NCBI RefSeq assembly: GCF_963667735.1
Contig: NZ_OY763919.1
Location: 310,001-374,000, forward strand
Direction: 5' to 3'
Length of the DNA: 64,000 bases
DNA from: an uncultured Methanoregula sp.
GTDB taxonomy: Archaea > Halobacteriota > Methanomicrobia > Methanomicrobiales > Methanospirillaceae
The position numbers and the translations under genes were made by a program. Of the stretch, positions 50,003 to 58,383 are shown piece by piece. Position 1 is the stretch's first letter. The number at the start of each line of letters is the position of its first letter. A model generated the notes under the pieces. The model did not search any database. It was not told where the DNA came from and saw only the letters and a program-made list of their open reading frames with translations.

Positions 50003-50407
50003 ATGTCCCGACGTTTACAAAGCCCGCCTTTCCGATATCTCATCGGGGCGGGAAGCCTTGCCGCAAACGGGGTTTTTACCCCTGGGTCTCTTGAGACCAC
50101 GGATAAACAGGTTTTTGTACCGTTCAATACCCTGACAATTAAAAATCTGTCCTCGAATCTCCTGGAGGTAACTTACCTTAATGACCTTGCAACCCTGGTC
50201 CCTGCCGGGACCGTTGTTGAGATCCAGGAGCCGGGTATTGTCACGTTCTCAATTAAAAACCTGGACGCAACGACGGCAAACGACAAACAGATCGAGATCA
50301 TCATACAAAGAGTGGTCCGGCCTGAACATATCATGCTCGCTCAGCTGTACGGGGCTAAACTCTGTCAGGTCCTTGACGGCGAAGCACTTACCGGGGGCGG
50401 TTGCTGA
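50003..50407 (+). CDS. Candidate capsid/structural protein 2 (134 aa)
   Basis: A 134-residue protein with the look of a small beta-barrel: VFVPFNTLTIKNLSSNLLEV, LVPAGTVVEIQEPGIVTF, KQIEIIIQRVVRPEHIML. A strong GGAGG lies 14 bases upstream. It follows candidate protein 1 by 14 bases and overlaps the next gene by 1 base. Jelly-roll capsid role or minor structural protein are both possible. Confidence 0.55.
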   Translation: MSRRLQSPPFRYLIGAGSLAANGVFTPGSLETTDKQVFVPFNTLTIKNLSSNLLEVTYLNDLATLVPAGTVVEIQEPGIVTFSIKNLDATTANDKQIEIIIQRVVRPEHIMLAQLYGAKLCQVLDGEALTGGGC

Positions 50408-51462
50408 TGGGCGATGATTGGGGATCCTGGGCTTCTGATGCCTGGTCCTCTGTCTCTGATGCGGTATCCTCGGCGGCATCTGCCGTCTCTGATGCAGTAT
50501 CATCGGCAATTGGCGGTGGTGGTGGCGGCTCGTCCTCTGGTGGTGGTTCCTCTTCATCGTCCGGCGGCGCAAACTCTGCCGGAACGGATACCTCCTGGTC
50601 TTCCGGGGGCTCGTCCTCTGGCGGGGGGTCCTCATCGTCCGGCGGATCATCCTCAAGTGGATCCGATTCGTCCTGGTCTTCAGGTCCCTCGACCGGAGGC
50701 GCGGCAGGAGATACCGATTCAAACGGGTATGAACTCCCGGCCAACATCGGCGCGGACTGGTGGAATTATCCGGCACACTCGGCGGCAGCGCAGCAAGCCT
50801 GGCAAAATTCACAGGATGCAATGGCGATCATATCGGATCAGGCAGCCTATCACGCGGCAGCTGTTGCAACCGGCTTACCACAGCCACACAGCGCAAATGA
50901 AAACTATTCCGATGCGGTAGCCCTGGCCCTTGCAACCTCTTACGGGGTCACCGAGAAAAGCCTGGCAAACCTCCAGGCAAACTTCGATGCATCATCCGTT
51001 CTGAACAGCTTAGACCCTCTGACCAACCCGATCCTGATGAATCAGGCCGAGTACATCCGGCAGATTACCAACAACGCAACGGCATACGGCAGCCAGCAAG
51101 CTTACGCGGCAAACGCGTACTTTGGAACCGGAATTGCCACGACGTTTAACCAGGCAGTCGCCGGTATCTCAAAGGCCCTGGGAATTTCTCAGGATGCAGC
51201 GGCATCATTCGCCGGGGGAAATCCTGCAGCTATCACAAAGTCGGCAGTAGTCACTACAACCACCCAGCCCGTGATAGACACGTCCGGCACCAAAACCGGC
51301 GGCGCGGGCGGGTCCGGTGGAGCATCCACCACCGCGACCGGTACGAACTGGATCGGGATCCTCACGGGCCTGGCCCTGCCGGTCCTCCTGGTTGGGATTA
51401 TCGGCTATCTCCTGTACGCAGGACTCACCGGGAAACACCACGGCCACAGGAGCGCGGCATAA
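50407..51462 (+). CDS. Ser/Gly-rich structural protein with C-terminal membrane helix
   Basis: A 351-residue protein. About the first 100 residues are Ser/Gly/Asp/Ala low complexity with regular short repeats (GGGSSSSGG type), the middle (about 105-290) is Asn/Gln/Ala-rich and helical, and the C-terminus has one helix (WIGILTGLALPVLLVGIIGY) with a basic His/Lys tail. ATG 50407 overlaps the previous stop; a TTG two codons upstream is less likely. It could be a spike or vertex protein anchored in the virion membrane. Confidence 0.72.
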   Translation: MGDDWGSWASDAWSSVSDAVSSAASAVSDAVSSAIGGGGGGSSSGGGSSSSSGGANSAGTDTSWSSGGSSSGGGSSSSGGSSSSGSDSSWSSGPSTGGAAGDTDSNGYELPANIGADWWNYPAHSAAAQQAWQNSQDAMAIISDQAAYHAAAVATGLPQPHSANENYSDAVALALATSYGVTEKSLANLQANFDASSVLNSLDPLTNPILMNQAEYIRQITNNATAYGSQQAYAANAYFGTGIATTFNQAVAGISKALGISQDAAASFAGGNPAAITKSAVVTTTTQPVIDTSGTKTGGAGGSGGASTTATGTNWIGILTGLALPVLLVGIIGYLLYAGLTGKHHGHRSAA

Positions 51463-51905
51463 TGGCGGGGATTGCTGATAAGCTAATTCTTGCCCTTGCC
51501 GGGGTCCTGGTCCTGGTTGCGGTTGCCTGGATTGCGATCAAGTACGGAAAGGACTTCATCACGGGGTTACTCCCGAACAAGGACACCCCGGCAGCCAACC
51601 AGACCGGCACCACAAACACCGGGCAGCTGATCGTTGGATCTGATGTGAAGTACGTAAACCCGTTACTTTGTGCCCTTTCCGGTCAGTTTTGCGACCCAAA
51701 CAAGACCGCTGATTCCGGCGGCGTTAATGATACCTCGGTCCCCGTGGTAGAAGCCCCGCCGGATTATACGACCTTGCCAAAAGCTCAGGACCTGGTGTCA
51801 AAAATGAACGCGGGGGTCCGGTGGACCTCTGCCGAACTCGCTTGGGCGAAGGCAAATGAGCCTATGCTTTGGCGTATGTATTCTGACGGCGTGGGGAATT
51901 ACTGA
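51462..51905 (+). CDS. Membrane-anchored structural protein (147 aa)
   Basis: A 147-residue protein with an N-terminal signal anchor (KLILALAGVLVLVAVAWIAI) and an extracellular part with Cys pair (LLCALSGQFC) and helices ending ELAWAKANEPMLWRMY. It overlaps both neighbours by one base. Probably a virion or assembly membrane protein. No family recognised. Confidence 0.68.
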   Translation: MAGIADKLILALAGVLVLVAVAWIAIKYGKDFITGLLPNKDTPAANQTGTTNTGQLIVGSDVKYVNPLLCALSGQFCDPNKTADSGGVNDTSVPVVEAPPDYTTLPKAQDLVSKMNAGVRWTSAELAWAKANEPMLWRMYSDGVGNY

Positions 51906-52543
51906 TGCCTCAGAATATCATTATTTTTGCAAAGACACGTCTGAAGCCATCAGAGATCCTGGACGATGGAAGCCCCTTGAAAGTAGCGGCCATCCAGACA
52001 GACGGCATTACTGAGAAAACCGCTTCGAACGGTGTGCAAATTGGCAGCCCCCTGAAAGTGGCGGCCATCCAGACAGACGGCATTACCGAGAAAACCGCTT
52101 CGAACGGTGTGCAAATTGGCAGTCCCCTGAAAGTGGATGCTATCCAGGAGAAAACGGCATCTCACGGTATTATTGCAAACATTTCAGGTAAAGCAACAGG
52201 GCTTGGGGGTTCAATGGGGAACAGCTCAGATGGCTCCGTAAGGTGCGGTTACTTTCCATTTGTTATAATATCGGGATTAGATTCTGGATTCTTTCAGGTC
52301 ATGCGTCCCGGTGTATATCATCTCTACGTAGACATGAGGAGTGGTGGAGGCACAATTAGTTCTATCCAAAAATGGACCGTAGGAGGGTCATCATCAAACA
52401 TCGCAGCATCACTCACGGTCAGCAGTAATTCTCAGCTCAATGTTGGTACCGTAACACTTGCAGCGGGGGATATCATCGTAGTGCAAAATGCGTCAAATGC
52501 AGGAATTGTCACGCTGAAAAACAGCGATGGGATGTGCTATTGA
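51905..52543 (+). CDS. Fibre-like protein with tandem EKT repeats
   Basis: A 212-residue protein. Residues about 23-90 hold two complete 25-residue repeats and a partial third, with the core ITEKTASNGVQIGSPL. Motifs of the form EKTxxxGVxI occur in needle-like tail fibre and spike proteins of phages. The C-terminal 120 residues are beta-rich (GVYHLYVDMRSGGG, LTVSSNSQLNVGTVTL) and look like a receptor-binding or carbohydrate-binding head. It is the best candidate for host recognition. Confidence 0.75.
   Translation: MPQNIIIFAKTRLKPSEILDDGSPLKVAAIQTDGITEKTASNGVQIGSPLKVAAIQTDGITEKTASNGVQIGSPLKVDAIQEKTASHGIIANISGKATGLGGSMGNSSDGSVRCGYFPFVIISGLDSGFFQVMRPGVYHLYVDMRSGGGTISSIQKWTVGGSSSNIAASLTVSSNSQLNVGTVTLAAGDIIVVQNASNAGIVTLKNSDGMCY
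51971..52168 (+). repeat. 75-bp tandem repeat inside the fibre gene
   Basis: Two full units (51971-52045 and 52046-52120) differing at a few third-position bases, and a partial divergent third unit (52121-52168). The units are in frame, so copy-number change alters fibre length by 25 residues. Confidence 0.9.
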
Positions 52544-52677
52544 TGATTCTCGAAGTTTCCGACCTTCTGGCGATCGCGGCCATGCTTACCCCGGTGTATC
52601 TTGGCATGATCTGGAACGAGCGCCGGCTGTCAAAGCTCGAGCAGCATTGCGAAGACACGCACCCACAAGGAGGTTAA
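52543..52677 (+). CDS. Small membrane protein (44 aa)
   Basis: A 44-residue protein starting at ATG 52543, one base into the stop of the fibre gene. One helix (LLAIAAMLTPVYLGMIW) is followed by a charged tail with Cys and His (EQHCEDTHPQGG). The stop lies in GGAGGTTAA, which is the ribosome-binding site of the next gene. Size and location resemble phage holin-like proteins, but that is only a possibility. Confidence 0.6.
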   Translation: MILEVSDLLAIAAMLTPVYLGMIWNERRLSKLEQHCEDTHPQGG

Positions 52678-52681
52678 AACT

Positions 52682-52969
52682 ATGTTTGAAAAAGGAAAGC
52701 CCTGGTGGGAATTGGACCCGTCAGAAATTCACGCGGGAGGATATGCCCTCATAACCCTGGCGCAAGGCCTAAACCCGCTGCGCAGGGAACCCGCAATAAA
52801 GTACAGCCAGATCGACACCCTGGACATTTCGCCAGAGTGGAAAGCAGATCTGAAACTCAAATATCATTACTACCTCGCAATGTACGAAGGTCCCGAACTG
52901 ATCGCGTACTTGTTTACCCTGACACTTGGGGCATACAACGCCCTAAAATTTGTAGGATGGATACCATGA
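52682..52969 (+). CDS. Hypothetical membrane-associated protein (95 aa)
   Basis: A 95-residue protein with Trp/Tyr-rich soluble part (KYSQIDTLDISPEWKADLKL) and one C-terminal helix (LIAYLFTLTLGAYNALKFVG). Strong GGAGG lies 6 bases upstream. It overlaps the next gene by 4 bases. Family unknown. Confidence 0.65.
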   Translation: MFEKGKPWWELDPSEIHAGGYALITLAQGLNPLRREPAIKYSQIDTLDISPEWKADLKLKYHYYLAMYEGPELIAYLFTLTLGAYNALKFVGWIP

Positions 52970-53265
52970 ACACCCTTGAAAAAGTCCGAACCCTGGACAT
53001 TGAAAGAAAAGAGATCGAACTCCGGATTGTTATCCGGGCAGCTGTTCACGCAGCTAAGCGGGACGGGATATCAATTACCCCGCCAGGGACCCTCAAAATC
53101 GAAACCCCGGACGGGACAGCCCGGCCTCTCACGGTTGAGGACCTGGAGAGCATCGCCGTCAATGATGTTTACCAGGATGCAGCCCGGTACGTTGAGATCG
53201 AGAACGCACAATGGACCCTCCTGGGCCTCCGGGATGCCGGGACCCATGAACAGCCCCCCCTTTAA
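52966..53265 (+). CDS. Hypothetical soluble protein (99 aa)
   Basis: A 99-residue acidic helical protein (KVRTLDIERKEIELRIVIRA, LTVEDLESIAVNDVY). Last gene of the structural message; a T-run follows at 53288-53295. The ATG at 52966 overlaps the previous stop. No family recognised. Confidence 0.65.
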   Translation: MNTLEKVRTLDIERKEIELRIVIRAAVHAAKRDGISITPPGTLKIETPDGTARPLTVEDLESIAVNDVYQDAARYVEIENAQWTLLGLRDAGTHEQPPL

Positions 53266-53287
53266 TCGCATTGCCACAAAAATCTTC

Positions 53288-53295
53288 TTTTTTTT
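53288..53295 (+). terminator. T-run terminator of the structural module
   Basis: Eight T residues 22 bases after the stop of the last structural gene, before the lipoprotein gene with its own start. Confidence 0.5.
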
Positions 53296-53372
53296 CAAAA
53301 GTTGTATAGCATCTTTTGGTTTATTGCCGACGTAAGAGAAACCGTTATGGTTTGTCTCGATGATGGGAAATA

Positions 53373-53717
53373 ATGAAGAAATGGTTACAGGTCTCACTCG
53401 TGATTCTCATCGCGATTTCCCTGGTAGCAATACCAGGTTGCACCCAGGCACCGGCCAAGCCGGTCGCGGTGATGACCGAGCTCACCACCACTCCGGCCCC
53501 TACCTCAACCACTGCGATCACGACAACTGCAACAGCTGCAGCTGTTCAAGCAACACCAACAAAGAGATTGGATATTGCAGCTGAGGATGCCAGGCAAAGA
53601 TTACAATGCAATAACGGAATTGGAACATTAGATTATTGTTTGGAAGTTGCAGATAAGCAGGGCATACCCCGCGAAGTAATGAAAAAGTGGTTTTGCTCAA
53701 ATAGTAACGCATGTTAA
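53373..53717 (+). CDS. Lipoprotein inside the element
   Basis: A 114-residue lipoprotein. The signal peptide ends with the lipobox VAIPGC at about residue 23, then a Thr/Ala/Pro linker and a short C-terminal domain with Cys residues (LQCNNGIGTLDYC, KKWFCSNSNAC). It resembles host lipoproteins rather than virus structural proteins, so it may be a cargo gene acting on the infected cell surface. It lies between the structural module and the right junction. Confidence 0.75.
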   Translation: MKKWLQVSLVILIAISLVAIPGCTQAPAKPVAVMTELTTTPAPTSTTAITTTATAAAVQATPTKRLDIAAEDARQRLQCNNGIGTLDYCLEVADKQGIPREVMKKWFCSNSNAC

Positions 53718-53970
53718 GAACACCGACGAGAGCCCGCTATCGCGATTCTGTGGGCAGTTTCACGCGATGATGACACATACATCGCGGGTAGTGGAAAAAA
53801 CCCCTATTTTGACCCCCCCATTTTTAGAAAAATATAATATCCTCAACGATTTACAATAAAATAAGGGTCCGCGACCCGCCCGGAGTAATTACCCGGGTGG
53901 CTGTTGTGGTGAAAACCCGAATAGGTTGCGGAAATCCCTGAAAATCGCAGGGGCTCCAGAATGGGCTGTT

Positions 53971-54005
53971 TTGCGCAATCGGGACGTAAATTCCCGAATT
54001 GCGCA
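53971..54005. repeat. Inverted repeat next to the right dif-like site
   Basis: A 14-base left stem (53971-53984, TTGCGCAATCGGGA) faces a near-complementary right stem ending in the left arm of the dif-like site (TCCCGAATTGCGC, 53992-54004) with one base inserted. It may be an accessory recombination element or a transcription stop before the host. Confidence 0.65.
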
Positions 54006-54025
54006 GAATAGACATTCTGCGAAGT
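53998..54025 (+). other. attR: dif-like Xer recombination site, right junction
   Basis: 28-bp site: left arm ATTGCGCAGAA, core TAGACA, right arm TTCTGCGAAGT. Nine of eleven arm positions are symmetric, better than at the left junction. The first four bases ATTG also begin the Pyrococcus dif, and GCGCA occurs in the E. coli left arm. If integration took place in the core, the left arm is viral and the right arm is host. Confidence 0.75.
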
Positions 54026-54311
54026 CTGCGATTCTCAATCAGAAGCAGATTTATTCTCATCCCAATATTTTACAGGCAATAAGGCATGGTTGCTCTATTC
54101 AACAATATTGGTTTTTTCGGATCTGAGGGTACAATCGGACATCAAAGACAGGAAATGCCAACAGAAGACCGCTATTGCCCTTATCCACAATTAACGTCGG
54201 TACGAAATTGCATACCGTGGGTAAGGTGCCGATTTAGATAAACCACTTATAATTCATATCTGATTAAACACAAAAATTGTTTCATCAACCGGACGAATCA
54301 TTTTGAAAAAA

Positions 54312-54914
54312 TTATTTGCCGGAATCCAAATCAATCTGTGATTGATGACGGTATAATGTCGTATAAGGAATATCGAGAATACGGGAGATAGCTGCAAGAG
54401 AGATCTTTTTTTCCTGAAGTTCTTTTACCCGTTTCCAGGGAATCACTCGTTCCGGTCTGCCGAGATGTTTTCCCTCGGCTTTTGCCCGGGCCAGACCCAG
54501 TTTTGTCCGTTCGATCAGATTTTCCCGTTCGCGATCAGCTACCCAGGAGAAGATGGATAACATCAGATCGCGAAGTTTTTTATCATCGATCCGACTCCAT
54601 GATTCTGCAGGTGAGAGAGACCAGACCCGCACCCCGGACTCCTCCAAAATTCGAACCGTGTTCAGGGTTTCAAGAAACGAGCGTCCCAGACGGGAGATTT
54701 CAAAAACGTACAGGGTAACCAATTCACCAGCAGACCGGTTTTTTATCACCTGCATCATCTTCGTGTACCCGTCACGATCTTCGATAGGTGAAATCCCCGA
54801 GATACAATCCACAAAGATGGATTCACGTAAAAGCCCTTCACTCAAAAGTAAGGAGATCTGGTTCTCAACATTCTGATCATCCCGGGAAACCCGGACGTAC
54901 CCAATTTTTATCAT
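54312..54914 (-). CDS. Serine recombinase (resolvase/invertase family)
   Basis: A 200-residue small serine recombinase. Catalytic Ser10 is in YVRVSRDDQ and the Arg residues in ISRLGRSF are in place. The long connecting helix (REREN... LGLARAKAEGK) leads to a C-terminal helix-turn-helix (KKISLAAISRILDIPYTTLYRH). No invertible segment was recognised beside it. It sits outside the repeat-bounded element and may belong to an older decayed element. Confidence 0.92.
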   Translation of the reverse strand: MIKIGYVRVSRDDQNVENQISLLLSEGLLRESIFVDCISGISPIEDRDGYTKMMQVIKNRSAGELVTLYVFEISRLGRSFLETLNTVRILEESGVRVWSLSPAESWSRIDDKKLRDLMLSIFSWVADRERENLIERTKLGLARAKAEGKHLGRPERVIPWKRVKELQEKKISLAAISRILDIPYTTLYRHQSQIDLDSGK

Positions 54915-55393
54915 AAGTCAACCCTTTTGATAAAAATATACTACCAAAAAGGTATTAATGTTTTGATAACATTAAACGGTCGTTTTTGGTTAGCATTTTT
55001 TAGGGAAAACCTATGAAATGCGGGTTCTTTTCATTTCAATAGGGGAATGTACCGATCATTTGGTGAAATGCCAACCGGAGCCCGCTATGAGAGTTGTTTA
55101 TTAGCACCGTCGAAAGAACTAACGGACTCATTCCAGAAAGCAATGAGAATATTTCCATAGGTGAACGTCTGCTGGCTGAACCGATTCCGCAAGCAAATCC
55201 GCTAGTAAAATTGAGATCACACCGATCATGAAATTGCGGTTACACCAGATCAAATGTCTAAAAACAATTATAGCTCGACTGATTTTAGGATAACCGATAA
55301 ACGACAGCAGAATCAGAGAAATCGAAAATCGATAAGATTGCGAGATTGCATTTACGAGGTAAAACCCGACTCTTTATTGACAGATTTCTAGAA
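54915..55393. other. AT-rich spacer
   Basis: No gene supported. It contains the likely promoter of the serine recombinase (TATA-like TTTTGATAAAAATATACTACC near 54930-54955 on the minus strand) and otherwise unremarkable AT-rich sequence. Confidence 0.4.
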
Positions 55394-55850
55394 CTAGATC
55401 TGAACCGGGTACGGGGACACAACCAGTTCCTGGAATTTCCATGGGGTTTTAAAAATTATCTTTATCCGTGAGAAAAATATATGGAACATAGTAATCGGGG
55501 GTAAATCTGGGAAATCACAGATTTCCTGAACCCCCGGGACGTCTCCGACATTTTCGACTAATTCTCGGTAGTGCGGATTATGAAGATCCTTGAACAAAAT
55601 CAAGACGGGCAGAAAGGGATGGACACAAACATTCTTTGAAAACTTACAGGAATATGATTTAAATTGTGTTGGCTTTACGATAGGAATGGCTGCCGGAATA
55701 AACCTGAAATTCCGGCTCCCTGCTCTTTAATTTTCTCCTTTCGAATTGACGACATCTCAAAAGAAAGAGACAGTCTACTCTAGATCTTCTGGTCATCGGT
55801 ACAACTGATTTAGGTGAGGAGTTCAACAGAACAAACAGGTTAATAATCAT
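55394..55850 (-). pseudogene. Decayed transposase fragment, copy 1 (N-terminal half)
   Basis: Minus-strand remnants of a DDE transposase. A readable piece at 55394-55603 contains NPHYRELVENVGDVPGVQEI, which aligns with YYFQQYREFIENIGVMVGVQ of the second copy at 57.4-58.25 kb. Upstream pieces around 55640-55850 align with the corresponding part of copy 2 but hold stops. No inverted termini were found. Only the first half is present. Confidence 0.7.
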
Positions 55851-56298
55851 AAAAAACCTGCAGAGAATAGAGCTCTCCCTGATTTGACTACAGAATGCAC
55901 ACATCAATCGTATGATATGGGCGTTGCATCAACGAGGTTTTGGCCAATTTGAGTAGAGGTACACACAAGTAATTGGAATTTGGGATGTTGCGTAATTGTG
56001 ATAAAAGCCAAACAGAAATTGCGTAAAATGCGTTGAACGAGCGGTATTCTAACTCAATTCTCCAATCACCGCACTAATAAAACATTAAATAAACCATATG
56101 ATGCTATACAAAAAATGGTATTCGAAATCCTTTTTTTAACAACAATTTGATCTCAACAGATGGGCTCTCAATACCCATGGACAAAAATGCTCCAAGTGAT
56201 TTAAAAAAGAGAGAACTTTGGAATAGAAAAGTATGAAACACCTGTACCCTAACCATGACATATTTTTTTATTAAGGGGAATCATTGGTAATATGTGAT
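55851..56298. other. AT-rich spacer with no supported gene
   Basis: Nothing convincing was seen. Some T-runs occur. A weak promoter for the HTH gene may lie near 56255-56275 (TATTTTTTTATTAAGG). Confidence 0.4.
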
Positions 56299-56646
56299 AT
56301 GACAGACGCAACCCAGATGCTGACACCAAAAGATGTGGCAGACAAACTGGGAGTCCACCAGAAAACGGTTCACCTGTGGCTTCGTTCCGGAAAACTTCAG
56401 GGAATTAAGATATCATACCGGGCCTGGAGGATTCCCAAAGAATCCCTAGATTCCTTTATTGAAGCCAACAGTAACAAACCGGGTAAAGCGGGAGGAAAAA
56501 TACCTGTAGAAAACCTCCAGGAACAAAAAGATACAAAACAAGTAACGCTGATGGAAGATAAAAAAGAGGAAATATCTAATATTCAGTCAAAAATGAAATA
56601 TTATATTCGTGACATAATGGGTGAAAAATCATCGGAAAATAAATAA
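56299..56646 (+). CDS. Excisionase-like HTH protein
   Basis: A 115-residue protein. The N-terminal MerR/excisionase-type helix-turn-helix (MLTPKDVADKLGVHQKTVHLWLRSGKL, about residues 7-52, with IKISYRAWRIPKESLDSFI) is followed by a charged helical tail with Lys/Glu (QEQKDTKQVTLMEDKKEEIS). ATG 56299 is chosen. Proteins of this group either direct recombination in mobile elements or act as local repressors. It lies between two decayed transposons; either a relict or a moved regulator. Confidence 0.75.
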   Translation: MTDATQMLTPKDVADKLGVHQKTVHLWLRSGKLQGIKISYRAWRIPKESLDSFIEANSNKPGKAGGKIPVENLQEQKDTKQVTLMEDKKEEISNIQSKMKYYIRDIMGEKSSENK

Positions 56647-57389
56647 CAAATATTCTATTTGCGCGCTCTTTTTAATTTCGTGCAGTATGGAAGAGCCAAA
56701 ATAATTCCCAAAAGGATAGAGAAAATCATCCTGATTTTAATCTCATCAACCGGAGTATGGATGTACTTACAGTGTGAGATTTACTAGGACATTCATTTCA
56801 GAATCAAGATCAGAGTTCCACCAACAGTCTCTGGTGCTTCTCTGTTCATATTTCATAAACAATTCATTTTTGCAAATTGCCGGGGAACCGAGTTTACTCA
56901 CACTTCCCAATAATGATAAGGTTATGATTGAAATTCGGATGGATAAATCTGACAAGATCGAAGGTGTGTTGAAGATAGGATCCGCTTAATAATAGAATCC
57001 GTTACCATTACAAGAATTATGATCTCCACTGAATCATTCGACAAATATAATTCCAGCTCTCTAGGACATCTCAATATTGAGAAACGGCAAAAAGGAATGA
57101 TGTTACAGATTATCTTTTCTTAGCGATCTCTTTGATTTAAATGCGAATTCTTCAGGTTTTGAGATCATTACTGAACTGTCTTTCAGACCGGGAACTTATT
57201 TTCCAAGAGTTTTCACTCGGAACAAATAATATCATTGAACATTTGAGCCATTTCCTGACGATAAGTACCACATGTAATTTCATTATTCTCCTCTGTAGAA
57301 AACCTTGATCCAGACAAATTGTATAAACCGGTCAAGGTTAGCGAAAATGATCTTGCACGAGATTTCCATTTTCTGGATCTGGAATATCC
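56647..57389. other. AT-rich spacer with weak reading frame
   Basis: No well-supported gene. A GTG-initiated frame at 56774-56989 (71 residues, ends LPNNDKVMIEIRMDK) has no ribosome-binding site or family and is left as doubtful. Confidence 0.4.
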
Positions 57390-58250
57390 GGAATCTCAGG
57401 TCAGCCCTGAATCTCCGTTTGATGACAGAGAACTGGTTTTAATCAGGAACAGTTTTCGATAGCGATTTGAATCAAAGTTCTTAGTCATTTCTTTTCGATA
57501 TTTTTCCCAGGCATGTTCAGTATCTTTACCTGATCTTGTTGGAATAATTGAGTTCGCATTCAGAGTTACACGGATATATCGTTGCATTTTCTCGGAATCA
57601 TAACCCCAGTTCATGACATAACACTGAGGTTTAAGGGGTTTGTGACATTTTTTCAGAAAAGAGAAAGCATGTCGGGAATCATGAATTCGATAATAACCTG
57701 CTGATCAGTATCAACAACAATCGAAGTTTTCAGGAAGTGTTTCCGGTCTTACCGGTTCGTTCTGAAAATAATAGTTGCAGATCCCACTCGGAAAACCGGA
57801 TGAGTCGAAGGAAGTTATGGGAATTTTTCATCGAACGTCAGAACAGGTTCACCATTTTTCTGGAGGTCAAGAAGATAACGAGATTCTACCCGTGAGAGAA
57901 ATTTCTGGATCTTGGTGAAATGAGGTGATTCGGTTGATCAAGAATTTCCTGTACTCCCACCATAACTCCGATATTTTCGATGAATTCCCGGTATTGCTGG
58001 AAATAGTAATTCTTGATGAGAACAAGAGCAAGAAACGGATGAATTTAGATCAAATTCGATTATTCTTTGAAATGGGGGCATAGGTCACGTTGACGTTACT
58101 ATTGACAACGCTGCCCGGACAAACCTGATATTCCCGCTCGCTTATCTCATAATTGGCTCCGTTCGCTTATGACATATCAAAAAAGGCACGATAATTTAGA
58201 TCTCCCGATCGTCGGTACTACTCGTTTTTAGATCAGGTTTTCTACTGATA
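57390..58250 (-). pseudogene. Decayed transposase, copy 2 (near full length)
   Basis: A DDE transposase of an IS4/IS5-superfamily type with frameshifts and stops. Reading the minus strand from about 58250: an N-terminal piece with SSTDDREI, then NYYFQQYREFIENIGVMVGV and, in another frame, SRVESRYLLDLQKNGEPVLT. Further on come ICNYYFQNEPVRPE and CYVMNWGYDSEKMQRYIRV (57396-57614), the expected C-terminal order. Ends not resolved. Confidence 0.75.
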
Positions 58251-58383
58251 TCAATAGGGATCCTGCGAAAACGAAAGACCCCACAGGTCTTTTATAAAAA
58301 AATAAACCACATAATGCTATACAAAAGAGTCAAAATTTTTACTAAGAGAGAATATAAGGTACACAAACAGGGACGTAAAACAA

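Larger units (their letters stand above)
45533..54019. mobile_element. Integrated provirus-like element, 8466 bp, at dif
   Basis: A segment bracketed by a 21-bp perfect direct repeat (45533-45553 and 53999-54019); one repeat plus interior is 8466 bp. Nearly all genes run on the plus strand, small and overlapping. Contents: short early-type genes, an RHH regulator behind a large inverted repeat, an FtsK/HerA-type ATPase, small membrane proteins, two candidate capsid proteins, a fibre-like repeat protein and a lipoprotein. No recombinase and no replication protein is visible, so it would depend on host Xer and host replication. The proviral reading is inference; the repeat and its location next to xerA are seen directly. 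Confidence 0.8.
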
